64,000 bases of DNA from Shinella granuli (GCF_004341885.1 NZ_SLVX01000003.1:372001-436000), one strand, 5' to 3'; positions 8,000-18,708 are shown, counted from the stretch's first letter. Notes: generated by a model not told the origin, from the letters alone. Program-made: numbers and translations.

Positions 8000-9040
8000 C
8001 TAGCGGCGACCGTATTTGATGCTGTTCAACAGAACGGCGGTGACGATCACGGCGCCGGTGAAAACCGTCTGCCAGTAGGCCGAGACGCCGATGATCACGA
8101 GACCGTCGGACAGGAAGCCGATGACGAAAGCGCCGAGCATGGTGCCGATGACCGTGCCGCGCCCACCCGTCAGGGCCGCCCCGCCGATCACGACGGCGGC
8201 GATCGCCGTCAGTTCGTAGGTCGTGCCGGCCGTCGGGCCTGCGGAGGTGAGCTGCGAGGAGAGCACCAGGCCGGCGACGGCGGCGCAGATGCCCGACAGC
8301 ACATAGACGGTGATCTTCACGCGCTTGACCGGCACGCCGGAGAGCTCCGCCGCACGCTCGTTGCCGCCCGAGGAATAGAGCCAGCGGCCGAAGGCCGTGC
8401 GGGCCAGCAGGATGTGGCAGGCGACGGCGAAGACGAGAAGGACGAGGACGCCGATCGGCACGCCGGCGAGACGGTTGAAGCCGAGCCAGTCGAAACCGGT
8501 ATTGCCGAGCTCCGGGCGGCCGCCGAGATTGTTGTAGGTGAGGCCGTTGGTCATCAGAAGCGCGATGCCGCGGGCCACATAGAGCACGCCGAGCGTCGCG
8601 ACGAAGGCGGGCACGCGCAGATAGGCGATCAGCACACCGTTGACCGCGCCGACGATCCCGCCGAGCAGGCAGGTCAGAACCACCACGACCCAGACCGAAG
8701 GATAGAGGATGACGCCGAACTGCGGCAGCGTCACGCCCTGCATGAGAAAGCCCGCCACGACGCCGGCAAGCCCGAGCGTCGAGCCGACCGAGAGGTCGAT
8801 GCCGCCATTGAGGATGACGAGCAGCATGCCGATGGCGAGCAGGCCGAAGATCGCGACATGCGAGGCCATGATCAGGAAGTTGTTGACCGTGAAATAGTTC
8901 GGCGACATCAGGGAGAAGACGACGACGATGGCGATCAGCGCGAAGAAGGCGCGGCCCTCGAACAGGAGCTCGATGAAGCTCTTCTTACGCTTGCTGCCGC
9001 TTGCCGCCGCCTTCGTCTGGATTGCAGGTGTGACTGACAT
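8000..9040 (-). CDS. eryF: Erythritol ABC transporter permease (RbsC-type)
   Basis: This 346-residue protein has about eight to ten hydrophobic segments and the family signature of ribose-type permeases, NGGIDLSVGSTLGLAG and VIGGAALTGGRGTVIGTMLG. The second motif is the cytoplasmic loop contacting the ATPase. The start at 9040 is preceded by AGGAG. The longer in-frame ATG at 9064 would overlap the ATPase gene and is less likely. It forms the membrane channel of the EryEFG-type importer together with the ATPase at 9054 and the binding protein at 6936. Confidence 0.88.
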   Translation of the reverse strand: MSVTPAIQTKAAASGSKRKKSFIELLFEGRAFFALIAIVVVFSLMSPNYFTVNNFLIMASHVAIFGLLAIGMLLVILNGGIDLSVGSTLGLAGVVAGFLMQGVTLPQFGVILYPSVWVVVVLTCLLGGIVGAVNGVLIAYLRVPAFVATLGVLYVARGIALLMTNGLTYNNLGGRPELGNTGFDWLGFNRLAGVPIGVLVLLVFAVACHILLARTAFGRWLYSSGGNERAAELSGVPVKRVKITVYVLSGICAAVAGLVLSSQLTSAGPTAGTTYELTAIAAVVIGGAALTGGRGTVIGTMLGAFVIGFLSDGLVIIGVSAYWQTVFTGAVIVTAVLLNSIKYGRR

Positions 9041-9053
9041 TGCTTCAGCGCTC

Positions 9054-10591
<1,538 letters not shown>

Positions 10592-10595
<4 letters not shown>

Positions 10596-11242
10596 TGGAC
10601 GTCGAGCCTCACCGGGGTGACGATCCAGCTCTTCGGGTTGACCAGCTTGATGACGCCGATCACCGAAACAGTCTTGCCGTCGAGCGCTGCCGGATCGATA
10701 CCGCCGAGCACGACCTTCTTGACCTCGTTGTTGATGGCCGAACCGGCGTCCTGATATTCGATCTGGTTCTTGAACTGGCCGAATTCGATCTGGCCGGTGG
10801 CGTCGCGCAGGTCCGTGCCGTTGAGCGCCGGGCCGGTCTGCACGCGCACGGTCAGCTCGGCCGGCAGCCCTTCGACGGCGACGACGTTGTAGTTCGCCTT
10901 GCGCTCGCCGACGACGCCCGTGAACTTGACCGGGATCACCGGGCCGGCCGAGGTGGCGATACCGTATTTCTCGCCGGCCGCCTTCTTGTCGGCGGCAATC
11001 GCCTGCGACAGCTCGACCGCATCGACGGCGCGCGTCTCGACGCTCTGCTTGATCAGCGGGAACTGCTCCGCGCCATAGGCTTCCGGCGAAAACTTCTGGA
11101 CCTGGACGTCGGCCTCAGAGCCGATGCGCACGATCGTCGTGTCGAAGACCATGGCGCCGACGAGCACGACGGCGGCAGCGATGCCGATCCAGCGGTAGTT
11201 TTTCGCAGACTGGGGCGATTTTGCGAGCGTGGCGTCAGTCAT
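10592..11242 (-). CDS. DUF2291 family membrane-anchored protein, first gene of the ery transporter operon
   Basis: This 216-residue protein has a single N-terminal membrane segment (YRWIGIAAAVVLVGAMVF, about residues 15-33) and an extracytoplasmic domain. The sequence pattern (VVRIGSEADVQVQKF-like beginning, PVKFTGVVGERKANYNV, then VNPKSWIVTPVRLDVQ at the end) matches DUF2291, a family of unknown function often encoded beside sugar ABC transporters. Here it is the first gene of the leftward operon and overlaps the ATPase gene by ATGA. It may be an accessory periplasmic component of the importer, but no biochemical role is known. The start at 11242 avoids an unlikely Cys/Arg-rich 28-residue extension. 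Confidence 0.85.
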
Positions 11243-11439
11243 GTCTGTTGGCCTTGCGGTTGAACGGGGGAAGCTTCGAGCGGACACGCCAATGCAGCGC
11301 CGACACCGGGGGCAAGCCCTGAGCATTGCGGCCGCGCGTCGATCTCTTTCGAACAGAACATGTCACGATGTCCTCCCCATGAACGGCGCCGGCCCGGTCT
11401 CCTCACCTGCCTTGCGCTGCAGCGCACACATTTTCGCAC

Positions 11440-11488
11440 TTGCGATATGTGCGTGTTATATGTCGCAATATATATGTTAAATTAACAT
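11440..11488. promoter_or_regulatory. Cluster of inverted repeats and TGTTA boxes (transporter-operon side)
   Basis: Three features overlap. TTGCGA (11440-11445) and TCGCAA (11463-11468) form an inverted pair. TGTTATA occurs at 11454-11460. ATGTTAA-A-TTAACAT (11474-11488) is a perfect 15-bp palindrome containing a second TGTTA exactly 21 bp after the first. The 21-bp spacing is two helical turns. Likely binders are EryD or one of the two DeoR regulators; which one is not known. Confidence 0.5.
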
Positions 11489-11830
11489 GGGCTGTCAATC
11501 GGCCTTTTTTAACAAGATCGTGTATGCCGACGATACTGATCAACAAATCGGCAAGCAGAGAGAGGGCATCGACATCCTCCATTCGCTCAAGCCATCATAG
11601 ATCATCGACACCGCCCCCATCAGCCAAGATCCAGGTCAAAATACTGATATAATTTAAAAAATCAGCAAATTCACACATCAACCGGAGACTGCGGCGGCCG
11701 CTTCCGGACAACAGGGGCACATAGAAACACCCTGCCACCCCATGAAAGGCGACCTCCTCCCGGCTTCAGCATTGCCATCCATCATAGCTGAAAAAAAATT
11801 CGTCGTGCGAAAAATTTTACGAGACACATG

Positions 11831-11846
11831 ATAACTTTGTGTTATA
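11831..11846. promoter_or_regulatory. Inverted repeat with TGTTATA box in front of eryA
   Basis: ATAAC (11831-11835) and GTTAT (11841-11845) are inverted around TTTGT, and TGTTATA runs 11840-11846. The same heptamer is found at 11454 and 17128. It sits about 165 bp before eryA in the A+T-rich block, a plausible place for an EryD or EryR operator overlapping the eryA promoter. Confidence 0.45.
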
Positions 11847-12009
11847 TTCCTGTGTGAAGTCGGGAGGTTCGTGGTAGGTTCTGAGGCAGGTCGAAAAATC
11901 GATCCGAGAATCCACGCACATTTCCAGGGAGACCGTCGGGAGGATCGAATGCTCTGTATCGGGTCGGGCGAAACGGTGCTGGCTGCCGCAGACGCTATGG
12001 GCGCTCATC

Positions 12010-13560
12010 ATGGCTGAGACAGCGGATCTGATCATCGGCGTCGACGCCGGCACATCCGTCATGAAGGCCGTCGCCTTCACGCTTTCCGGCCGCCAGATCG
12101 CCAGCGCTTCCGTGCGCAACACCTACACGACCGCCGACGACGGCGCCGTCACCCAGTCGCTCGACCAGACCTGGCGCGACTGCACCCGCGCGCTGCGCGA
12201 CCTCGCCGGGAAGGTCGAAAACCTCGCCGATCGCACCGCCGCCATCGCCGTCACAGGCCAGGGCGACGGCACCTGGCTCGTCGGCGCGGGCAACCGTCCT
12301 ACCGGCGACGCCTGGCTGTGGCTCGACGCCCGCGCCGCGCCGACCGTCGAGCGCCTCGCCGCCTCCGACGCCGACCGGGCGCGTTTCGCAGCCACGGGCA
12401 CCGGTCTCAACACCTGCCAGCAGGGCGCGCAGCTCGCCCATATGGACCGCTATTTCCCGGACCTGCTCGCGAACGCCGAGACGGCGATGCACTGCAAGGA
12501 CTGGCTCTACCTGAACCTGACGGGCGTGCGCGCCACCGACCCGTCGGAAGTGAGCTTCACCTTCGGCAATTTCCGCACGCGCGCCTATGACGGCGACGTG
12601 CTCGCCGCCCTCGGCCTCACCCATCGCCGCAATCTGCTGCCCGAGGTGATCGAGGGCACGGAGACCATTCACCCGCTGACGGCGGACGCCGCTGCCGCAT
12701 CCGGCTTGAAACCCGGCACGCCGGTCTGCCTCGGCTATGTCGACATGTGCATGACGGCGCTCGGCGCGGGCGTGCGCAGCGAAGGGCGCAACGCCGCCTG
12801 CTCGGCCATCGGCTCCACCGGCGTGCACCTTCTCGCGAAATCCGTTTCCGACGTCGTGCTCAACGCCGAGCGCACCGGCTATGTCATCGCCCTGCCGATC
12901 CCCGGCGTCGTGACGCAAGTGCAGACCAACATGGGCGCGACGATCAACCTCGACTGGCTGCTTCAGCTCGGCGCGGATCTCCTCGGCGAATTCGGTATCA
13001 CCGTCGGCCTCAACGACATGATCGGCCGCGTCGACCAATGGTTCGCGGCGAGCAGGCCCGGCAACATCCTCTATCATCCCTACATTTCCGAGGCCGGCGA
13101 GCGCGGCCCCTTCGTCAACGCCCGCGCCCGCGCCAATTTCACCGGCCTTTCGAGCCGCCACCGCTATCCGGACCTCGTGCGCGCCGTCGTCGAGGGGCTC
13201 GGCATGGCGACGCGCGATTGTTACGCCGCCATGGGCGCCCTCCCCTCGGAGCTGCGCGTCAGCGGCGGCGCGGCCCGCTCAGCCTCGCTGCGCGGCACGC
13301 TCGGCGCGGCGCTCGGCGTGCCGGTGCGGGTCTCGACGCGCGAGGAAGCGGGCGCCGCCGGCGCCTCCATGATGGCTGCCGTCGCGATCGGTGCCTACCG
13401 CACGATGGACGATTGCATCGCCGACTGGGTGACGCCGGAGCTTGGCGCGGCCGAGCCGCCGAAGCCGGAGGAAACCGAACGCATGACGCGCCTCTTCACC
13501 GCCTATTCGGACGTGCGCCGGGGCATCGCGCCCGCCTGGGACATCCTGGCCGCGCGCTGA
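12010..13560 (+). CDS. eryA: Erythritol kinase (FGGY family)
   Basis: This 516-residue carbohydrate kinase is close in length to Brucella EryA. The N-terminal actin-like fold begins with the phosphate-binding loop LIIGVDAGTSVMKAVAF. The second domain has the ATP-site motif CSAIGSTGVHLL and a late ELRVSGGAARSASLRG segment typical of FGGY kinases. The family member EryA phosphorylates erythritol to D-erythritol 1-phosphate, the first step of erythritol catabolism. It is the first gene of the eryABCD operon, 46 bp upstream of eryB. The ribosome binding site is weak. The assignment over xylulokinase or glycerol kinase rests mainly on the complete ery gene set downstream. Confidence 0.93.
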   Translation: MAETADLIIGVDAGTSVMKAVAFTLSGRQIASASVRNTYTTADDGAVTQSLDQTWRDCTRALRDLAGKVENLADRTAAIAVTGQGDGTWLVGAGNRPTGDAWLWLDARAAPTVERLAASDADRARFAATGTGLNTCQQGAQLAHMDRYFPDLLANAETAMHCKDWLYLNLTGVRATDPSEVSFTFGNFRTRAYDGDVLAALGLTHRRNLLPEVIEGTETIHPLTADAAAASGLKPGTPVCLGYVDMCMTALGAGVRSEGRNAACSAIGSTGVHLLAKSVSDVVLNAERTGYVIALPIPGVVTQVQTNMGATINLDWLLQLGADLLGEFGITVGLNDMIGRVDQWFAASRPGNILYHPYISEAGERGPFVNARARANFTGLSSRHRYPDLVRAVVEGLGMATRDCYAAMGALPSELRVSGGAARSASLRGTLGAALGVPVRVSTREEAGAAGASMMAAVAIGAYRTMDDCIADWVTPELGAAEPPKPEETERMTRLFTAYSDVRRGIAPAWDILAAR

Positions 13561-13606
13561 GGGAAACGATTGCGCCGCCTCACGGCTGGCGTCGAAGGAG
13601 ATTGAG

Positions 13607-15118
13607 ATGAACGAGCCCGAACCCATTGACCTCTTCGTGATCGGCGGCGGCATCAACGGCGCGGGCATCGCGCGCGATGCGGCGGGCCGCGGGCTGAAGG
13701 TCGTGCTCTGCGAAAAGGACGACCTCGCCGAAGGCACCTCCTCGCGCTCGGGCAAGCTGGTGCACGGCGGTCTGCGCTATCTCGAATATTACGAATTCCG
13801 CCTGGTGCGCGAGGCGCTGATCGAGCGTGAGGTACTGCTCAACGCCGCCCCGCACATCATCTGGCCGATGCGCTTCGTGTTGCCGCACAGCCCGGAGGAT
13901 CGCCCCGCCTGGCTCGTGCGACTCGGCCTCTTCCTCTACGATCATCTCGGCGGTCGCAAGAAACTGCCCGGCACGCGCACGCTGGACCTGAAACGCGATC
14001 CCGAGGGCACGCCGATCCTCGACCAGTACACCCGCGGCTTCGAATATTCCGACTGCTGGGTGGACGACGCCCGCCTCGTGACGCTCAACGCGATCGGCGC
14101 TGCGGAAAAGGGCGCGCTGGTGCTGACCCGCTCGCCGGCCGTCTCCGCCCGCCGCGAAAACGGCGCGTGGACCGTGACGACAAGGAGCAACGTGACCGGC
14201 GAAAGCCGCACCTTCCGCGCCAAATGCCTCGTCAACTGCGCCGGTCCCTGGGTCTCCGACGTCATCAACCGCGTCGCCGGCTCCAACTCGACGCGCAATG
14301 TGCGCCTCGTCAAGGGCAGCCATATCATCGTGCCGAAATTCTGGGCGGGTTCGAACGCCTATCTCGTGCAGAACCACGACAAGCGCGTCATCTTCATCAA
14401 CCCCTATGAGGGCGACAAGGCCCTGATCGGCACCACCGACATCGCCTATGACGGCCGCGCCGAAGACGTTTCCGCCGACGAGGGCGAGATCGACTACCTG
14501 CTGACCGCCGTGAACCGCTATTTCAAGGAAAAGCTGCGCCGGCAGGATGTGCTGCACTCCTTCTCCGGCGTGCGCCCGCTCTTCGACGACGGCAAGGGCA
14601 ACCCCTCCGCCGTCACGCGCGATTATGTCTTCGATCTCGACGAGACCGGCGGCACGCCGCTGCTCAATGTCTTCGGCGGCAAGATCACCACCTTCCGCGA
14701 ACTCGCCGAACGCGGCATGCAGCGCCTCAAGCACATCTTCCCGAACATGGGCGGCGACTGGACGGAAAAGGCACCGCTGCCCGGCGGCGACATGCCGAAT
14801 GCCGACTACGAAACCTTCGCAAACAGCCTGCGCGACGCCTATCCGTGGATGCCGCGCAAGCTGGTGCATCACTATGGCCGCCTCTACGGTACGCGCACGA
14901 AAAATGTCGTCGCGGGCGCGAGCAACCTGGAAAGCCTCGGACGGCATTTCGGCGGGCAGTTCTATGAGGCGGAGGCCCGCTATCTCGTCGCCAGCGAATG
15001 GGCCGAGACGCCGGAAGACATCCTCTATCGCCGCACCAAACACTACCTGCACCTGACCGAGGCCGAGCGCGCGGCCTTCGCCGACTGGTTCCATTCCGCG
15101 CGCCTCGCCGCCGCCTGA
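13607..15118 (+). CDS. eryB: D-erythritol 1-phosphate dehydrogenase (GlpD-like flavoprotein)
   Basis: This 503-residue protein is a GlpD/DAO family FAD enzyme. The dinucleotide fold is visible at residues 6-25 (DLFVIGGGINGAGIARDAAG), followed by the GlpD signature SSRSGKLVHGGLRYLEYYEF. It oxidises the EryA product to D-erythrulose 1-phosphate and passes electrons to the quinone pool, so it is probably membrane-associated. An AAGGAG site precedes the ATG. It is followed 8 bp later by eryC. By sequence alone it could be called a glycerol-3-phosphate dehydrogenase; the operon decides for EryB. Confidence 0.92.
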   Translation: MNEPEPIDLFVIGGGINGAGIARDAAGRGLKVVLCEKDDLAEGTSSRSGKLVHGGLRYLEYYEFRLVREALIEREVLLNAAPHIIWPMRFVLPHSPEDRPAWLVRLGLFLYDHLGGRKKLPGTRTLDLKRDPEGTPILDQYTRGFEYSDCWVDDARLVTLNAIGAAEKGALVLTRSPAVSARRENGAWTVTTRSNVTGESRTFRAKCLVNCAGPWVSDVINRVAGSNSTRNVRLVKGSHIIVPKFWAGSNAYLVQNHDKRVIFINPYEGDKALIGTTDIAYDGRAEDVSADEGEIDYLLTAVNRYFKEKLRRQDVLHSFSGVRPLFDDGKGNPSAVTRDYVFDLDETGGTPLLNVFGGKITTFRELAERGMQRLKHIFPNMGGDWTEKAPLPGGDMPNADYETFANSLRDAYPWMPRKLVHHYGRLYGTRTKNVVAGASNLESLGRHFGGQFYEAEARYLVASEWAETPEDILYRRTKHYLHLTEAERAAFADWFHSARLAAA

Positions 15119-15126
15119 GGATACCC

Positions 15127-16062
15127 ATGCCGCTGACGCTGTCGCTCAACACCAATCCGCTGGTCAACCGCTTTGCCGATCCCGACGACCTGATCGAGAC
15201 CGTCGCGCGCGACCTTCGTCTGCGTGACCTCCAGCTTACGCACGAATTCATCAATCCGAGCTGGGGCGCCGCGACGATCCGCCGGCTGACGCGGCAGATG
15301 GACAGGGCGCTCCAGCGCACCGGCGTGCGCGTGACTTCGGGCATGACCGGTCCCTATGGCCGCCTCAATCATTTCGGCCATCCGGATGCGGATGTGCGCC
15401 GCTACTATGTCGAATGGTTCAAGACCTTCGCCGACATCATCGGCGATCTCGGCGGCACCTCCGTCGGCACCCAGTTCGCCATCTTCACCTACAAGGATTA
15501 TGACGATCCCGCCCGCCGCGAAGAGCTGATCCGGATCGCCATCGACTGTTGGGCCGAGGTCGCCGCGCACGCCCGGGATGCGGGCCTTTCCTATGTCTTC
15601 TGGGAGCCGATGAGCATCGGCCGCGAATTCGGCGAGACGATCGAGGCATGCCTGTCGCTGCAGGACCGGCTCACCGCGGCAAACATGGCCGTCCCCATGT
15701 GGATGATGGCCGATATCGACCACGGCGATGTGACCTCCGAAAACCCCGACGATTTCGACCCCTACGCCTGGGCGCGTGCCGTGCCGAAGGTCTCGCCGAT
15801 CATCCACATCAAGCAGAGCCTGATGGACAAGGGTGGCCACCGTCCCTTCACCGCCGCGTTCAACGCAAAGGGACGTATTCAGCCGGAGCCGCTGCTGAAA
15901 GCCTTCGCCGAGGGTGGCGCTGCCGACAACGAGATCTGCCTCGAACTCTCCTTCAAGGAGCGCGAGCCGAACGACCGCGAGGTCATTCCGCAGATCGCCG
16001 AAAGCATCGCCTTCTGGGCGCCGTTCATAGACACCGGCGCGTCGGACCTGAAGCTGGGCTGA
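15127..16062 (+). CDS. eryC: D-erythrulose 1-phosphate 3-epimerase (AP-endonuclease-2 / sugar isomerase fold)
   Basis: This 311-residue TIM-barrel protein belongs to the xylose-isomerase-like/AP endonuclease 2 family. Metal-binding acidic and histidine residues are seen in SYVFWEPMSIGREFGETIE, MADIDHGDVTSE, and IIHIKQSLMDKGGHRPF. EryC of Brucella converts D-erythrulose 1-phosphate to L-erythrulose 1-phosphate. The start at 15127 lies 8 bp after the eryB stop; a 43-residue upstream extension in the same frame overlaps eryB and has no coding sense. Confidence 0.92.
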   Translation: MPLTLSLNTNPLVNRFADPDDLIETVARDLRLRDLQLTHEFINPSWGAATIRRLTRQMDRALQRTGVRVTSGMTGPYGRLNHFGHPDADVRRYYVEWFKTFADIIGDLGGTSVGTQFAIFTYKDYDDPARREELIRIAIDCWAEVAAHARDAGLSYVFWEPMSIGREFGETIEACLSLQDRLTAANMAVPMWMMADIDHGDVTSENPDDFDPYAWARAVPKVSPIIHIKQSLMDKGGHRPFTAAFNAKGRIQPEPLLKAFAEGGAADNEICLELSFKEREPNDREVIPQIAESIAFWAPFIDTGASDLKLG

Positions 16063-16135
16063 CCGTCGCATTGCCGCTTGCTAAGATTGGGGCTGAAGAC
16101 CGCTTCCGGTTGCAAGGCAGGACAGGACATCGCTG

Positions 16136-17080
16136 ATGACCGACAATGAAGACTCCCTCGCCGTCCGCGCCGCCTGGCTGCATTATGTCGGCGGGTTCAC
16201 CCAGTCCGCCGTGGCGAAGCGGCTCGGCGTTCCCTCGGTAAAGGCACACCGGCTGATCGCACGCGCGGTCGCCGAGGGCGTGGTGAAGGTCAGCATCGAC
16301 GGCGAGATCGCCGAATGCGTGCAGCTCGAGGTCGACCTTTCCACCCGCTACGGGCTCGACTATTGCGAGGTCGCGCCCGATGTCGACGACGATCCGCTGG
16401 CGCTGACGACGCTCGGCCATATCGGCGCGGATTTCCTTCGGCGCGAAATCGAACGCGGCGAAGCCGCGGTCATCGGCTTCGGTCATGGCCGCACGCTTTC
16501 CGCGGCCGTCCATCATCTGCCGCGCATCAGCGCCAGCGGCACGCGCTTCGTCTCCCTGCTCGGCGGCCTCACCCGCAACTACGCGGCCAACCCCTACGAT
16601 GTCATGCATCGCCTGGCGGCCAAGACCGGCACGCAGGCCTATGTGATGCCCGTGCCCTTCTTCGCCAACACCGAAGAGGACCGCGAGGTGCTGCTCTCGC
16701 AGCGCGGCGTCAGCGAGGTGTTCAATCTCGCCCGCAGCGCCGACCTCAAGATCGTCGGCATCGGCACTGTCGACAACCAGGCCCACCTCGTCACCTCGGG
16801 CATGTTGCAGCCCGACGAACTGGAGGAGATCGCGACACTCGGCGGCGTCGGCGAGCTGCTGGGTCATTTCTTCGACAGCAAGGGCCGCATTCTCGAGACG
16901 TCGGTGACAGCGCGCACCCTCGCCGCCTCGTTTTCGGAGGATGGTGGAGACCGCATCGTCGCCATCGCCGGCGGCCCGGCGAAAACCGAGGCGATCCGTG
17001 CCGTGCTGCACAGCCACAAGCTCCATGGCCTGATCACGGATGAAAGGACCGCGCGAGGGCTTCTGCGGAACTCAACATGA
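16136..17080 (+). CDS. eryD: EryD, SorC-family repressor of the ery operon
   Basis: This 314-residue protein has an N-terminal helix-turn-helix (GGFTQSAVAKRLGVPSVKAHRLIARAVAEG) and a SorC/DeoR-C sugar-phosphate-binding domain, including ERGEAAVIGFGHGRTLSAAV and FVSLLGGLTRNYAANPYDVMH. EryD in Brucella and rhizobia represses the ery genes and is relieved by erythritol. It is the fourth gene of the operon, 73 bp after eryC. Candidate target sites are the TGTTATA-type boxes around 11454, 11840 and 17128. Confidence 0.9.
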   Translation: MTDNEDSLAVRAAWLHYVGGFTQSAVAKRLGVPSVKAHRLIARAVAEGVVKVSIDGEIAECVQLEVDLSTRYGLDYCEVAPDVDDDPLALTTLGHIGADFLRREIERGEAAVIGFGHGRTLSAAVHHLPRISASGTRFVSLLGGLTRNYAANPYDVMHRLAAKTGTQAYVMPVPFFANTEEDREVLLSQRGVSEVFNLARSADLKIVGIGTVDNQAHLVTSGMLQPDELEEIATLGGVGELLGHFFDSKGRILETSVTARTLAASFSEDGGDRIVAIAGGPAKTEAIRAVLHSHKLHGLITDERTARGLLRNST

Positions 17081-17105
17081 TGAAGTCTCAAAATCACAGT
17101 TTTTA

Positions 17106-17134
17106 TGTTACTATCCATCGAAAATGATGTTATA
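17106..17134. promoter_or_regulatory. TGTTA direct-repeat pair upstream of the eryR-eryH-eryI unit
   Basis: TGTTACTA starts at 17106 and TGTTATA at 17128, so the boxes are 22 bp apart. The pair is in the 80-bp gap between eryD and the DeoR gene, which is also locally A+T rich. The spacing matches the pair at 11454/11475 to within 1 bp, suggesting the same regulator acts at both promoters. Confidence 0.45.
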
Positions 17135-17160
17135 AGGCTCGCCGCAACGAGGCGGAGGAT

Positions 17161-17934
17161 GTGGTGAAACGGGAAGAGCGCAGGCAGGAGATCATCAATC
17201 TTCTCGTCGAAAGCCGGGCCGTCGAACTCGACGACATCGCGGCGCGCTTCGGCGTCTCGAAGATGACCATCCACCGCGACCTCGACGACCTCGAACGGGC
17301 TGGCGTGCTCAGAAAAGTGCGCGGCGGCGCGACGATCGATGCCGGGACGCAGTTCGAGAGCGATTTCCGGTTTCGCGAACTGCAGGAGGCCGACGTCAAG
17401 CGGGCGCTGGCCGAGGCCGCCGCGGACCTGGTCGAACCGGGCATGACGGTGATGATCAACGACGGCTCGATGGCCTCGGTGCTCGGCGACGTGCTCTGCG
17501 GCAAGAAGCCGATCACCATCATCACCAACAACGCGGCGATCATGGAGCGCGCGAAGGGTATTTCCGGCGTGACGCTGATCGGCCTCGGCGGCGTCTACTC
17601 GGCAAAGTTCAACGCCTATTTCGGCATCGTGACGGAAGAGGCGCTGTCGCGGCTGCGCGCCGACATCGCCTTCGTCTCGGCCCCGGCCGCTTCGGGGCGC
17701 CTCTCCTATCACATGGACGAGGCCGTGGTGCGCACCAAGCGGGCGATGATGGCAGCAAGCCGCCAGAAATGCCTGATGATCAACAGCCGCCGCTTCGGCC
17801 ACACGGCGCTGCACGTGCTGGCCGACCTTGCCGAATTCGACACGGTCATTTCAGACAAACCCCTGCCGCACGACACCGCCGCGGAACTTGGCGGCCGGAC
17901 GACGGTCAGGATCGCAAAGGAGACGACGTCATGA
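17161..17934 (+). CDS. eryR: DeoR-family regulator of the ery locus
   Basis: This 257-residue DeoR-type repressor has its helix-turn-helix at residues 6-40 (RRQEIINLLVESRAVELDDI, then FGVSKMTIHRDLDDLERAG) and a sensor domain with TVMINDGSMASVLGDVL, IITNNAAIMERA and LIGLGGVYSAKFNAYFG. A GGCGGAGG site precedes two adjacent GTG codons (17161, 17164); either could be the start. Its stop overlaps the eryH start as ATGA. The same regulator-isomerase-isomerase order follows eryD in rhizobia and Brucella, where it is called EryR. Confidence 0.87.
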   Translation: MVKREERRQEIINLLVESRAVELDDIAARFGVSKMTIHRDLDDLERAGVLRKVRGGATIDAGTQFESDFRFRELQEADVKRALAEAAADLVEPGMTVMINDGSMASVLGDVLCGKKPITIITNNAAIMERAKGISGVTLIGLGGVYSAKFNAYFGIVTEEALSRLRADIAFVSAPAASGRLSYHMDEAVVRTKRAMMAASRQKCLMINSRRFGHTALHVLADLAEFDTVISDKPLPHDTAAELGGRTTVRIAKETTS

Positions 17935-18695
17935 GCCGCACATTCTGGGTCGGCACGAGCTGGAAGATGAACAAGACGCTGGCCGAGGCGAAGCTTTTCG
18001 CCGAGGGCCTGAAAGCCGCCGACGGTGGCCGCGATGCCCGCATCCAGCGTTTCGTCATCCCGCCCTTCACCGCCGTGCGCGAAGTGAAGGCTCTGCTCGC
18101 CGAGACCTCCGTCAAGGTCGGTGCGCAGAACATGCACTGGGCAAACGAAGGCGCGTGGACCGGCGAAATCTCGCCCGTCATGCTGAAGGACTGCAACCTC
18201 GACATTGTCGAACTCGGCCACTCCGAGCGCCGCGAGCATTTCGGCGAGACAGACGAGACGGTCGGCCTCAAGACGGAAGCCGCCGTGCGCCACGGCCTCG
18301 TGCCGCTGATCTGCATCGGCGAGACGCTCGCCGACCGGGAAGGCGGCCATGCGACCGAGGTGCTGGCGCAGCAGGTGCGCGGCGCGCTCTCGCGGCTCGA
18401 TGCCGCCCAGAAGCAGGCCGAAATCCTGCTCGCCTACGAACCCGTCTGGGCGATCGGCGAAAAGGGCATTCCGGCGACCGCGGATTACGCCAATGCACGT
18501 CATGCGGAAATTGCCGACGTCGCGGAAAAGCTCCTCGGCCGCCGCATCCCCTGCCTCTATGGCGGCTCGGTCAACCCGCAGAATTGCGAGGAACTGATCG
18601 CCTGCCCTGACATCGACGGGCTTTTCATCGGCCGCTCAGCCTGGAAGGTTGAAGGCTATCTCGACATCCTGGCGCGCTGCGCCGCCACGATCTGA
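17931..18695 (+). CDS. eryH: L-erythrulose 1-phosphate isomerase (TpiA-like)
   Basis: This 254-residue protein is a triose-phosphate-isomerase homologue with the catalytic residues in place: lysine in WKMNKT (about residue 11), histidine in [13 protein letters not shown], and glutamate in [12 protein letters not shown]. The usual GNWKMN start is altered to GTSWKMN, losing the conserved asparagine, which fits the EryH group rather than housekeeping TpiA. EryH converts L-erythrulose 1-phosphate to D-erythrulose 4-phosphate. The start is fixed by the ATGA overlap with eryR; a longer frame upstream lies inside eryR. Confidence 0.92.
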   Translation: MSRTFWVGTSWKMNKTLAEAKLFAEGLKAADGGRDARIQRFVIPPFTAVREVKALLAETSVKVGAQNMHWANEGAWTGEISPVMLKDCNLDIVELGHSERREHFGETDETVGLKTEAAVRHGLVPLICIGETLADREGGHATEVLAQQVRGALSRLDAAQKQAEILLAYEPVWAIGEKGIPATADYANARHAEIADVAEKLLGRRIPCLYGGSVNPQNCEELIACPDIDGLFIGRSAWKVEGYLDILARCAATI

Positions 18696-18708
18696 AAGGA
18701 GATTTCCC

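Larger units (their letters stand above)
11243..12009. promoter_or_regulatory. Divergent ery control region, A+T-rich, no gene seen
   Basis: This 767-bp gap lies between the leftward transporter operon and eryA. From about 11430 to 11850 the sequence is much richer in A and T than anything else in the window, with several runs such as AAATTTTAC and TATATATG. Short ORFs in it have no coding character. It contains several inverted or repeated motifs, annotated separately at 11440-11488 and 11831-11846. The rest (11243-11430 and 11850-12009) shows no motif I can support. Promoters for both operons must lie here. Confidence 0.7.

Noticed and set aside
11440-11652. A 70-codon ORF in the ery control region
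   Set aside because: It begins inside the operator cluster, has no ribosome binding site and no coding character.
13580-15094. A 504-codon reverse ORF opposite eryB
   Set aside because: It is antisense to a well-conserved flavoprotein and shows the composition of a mirrored frame.
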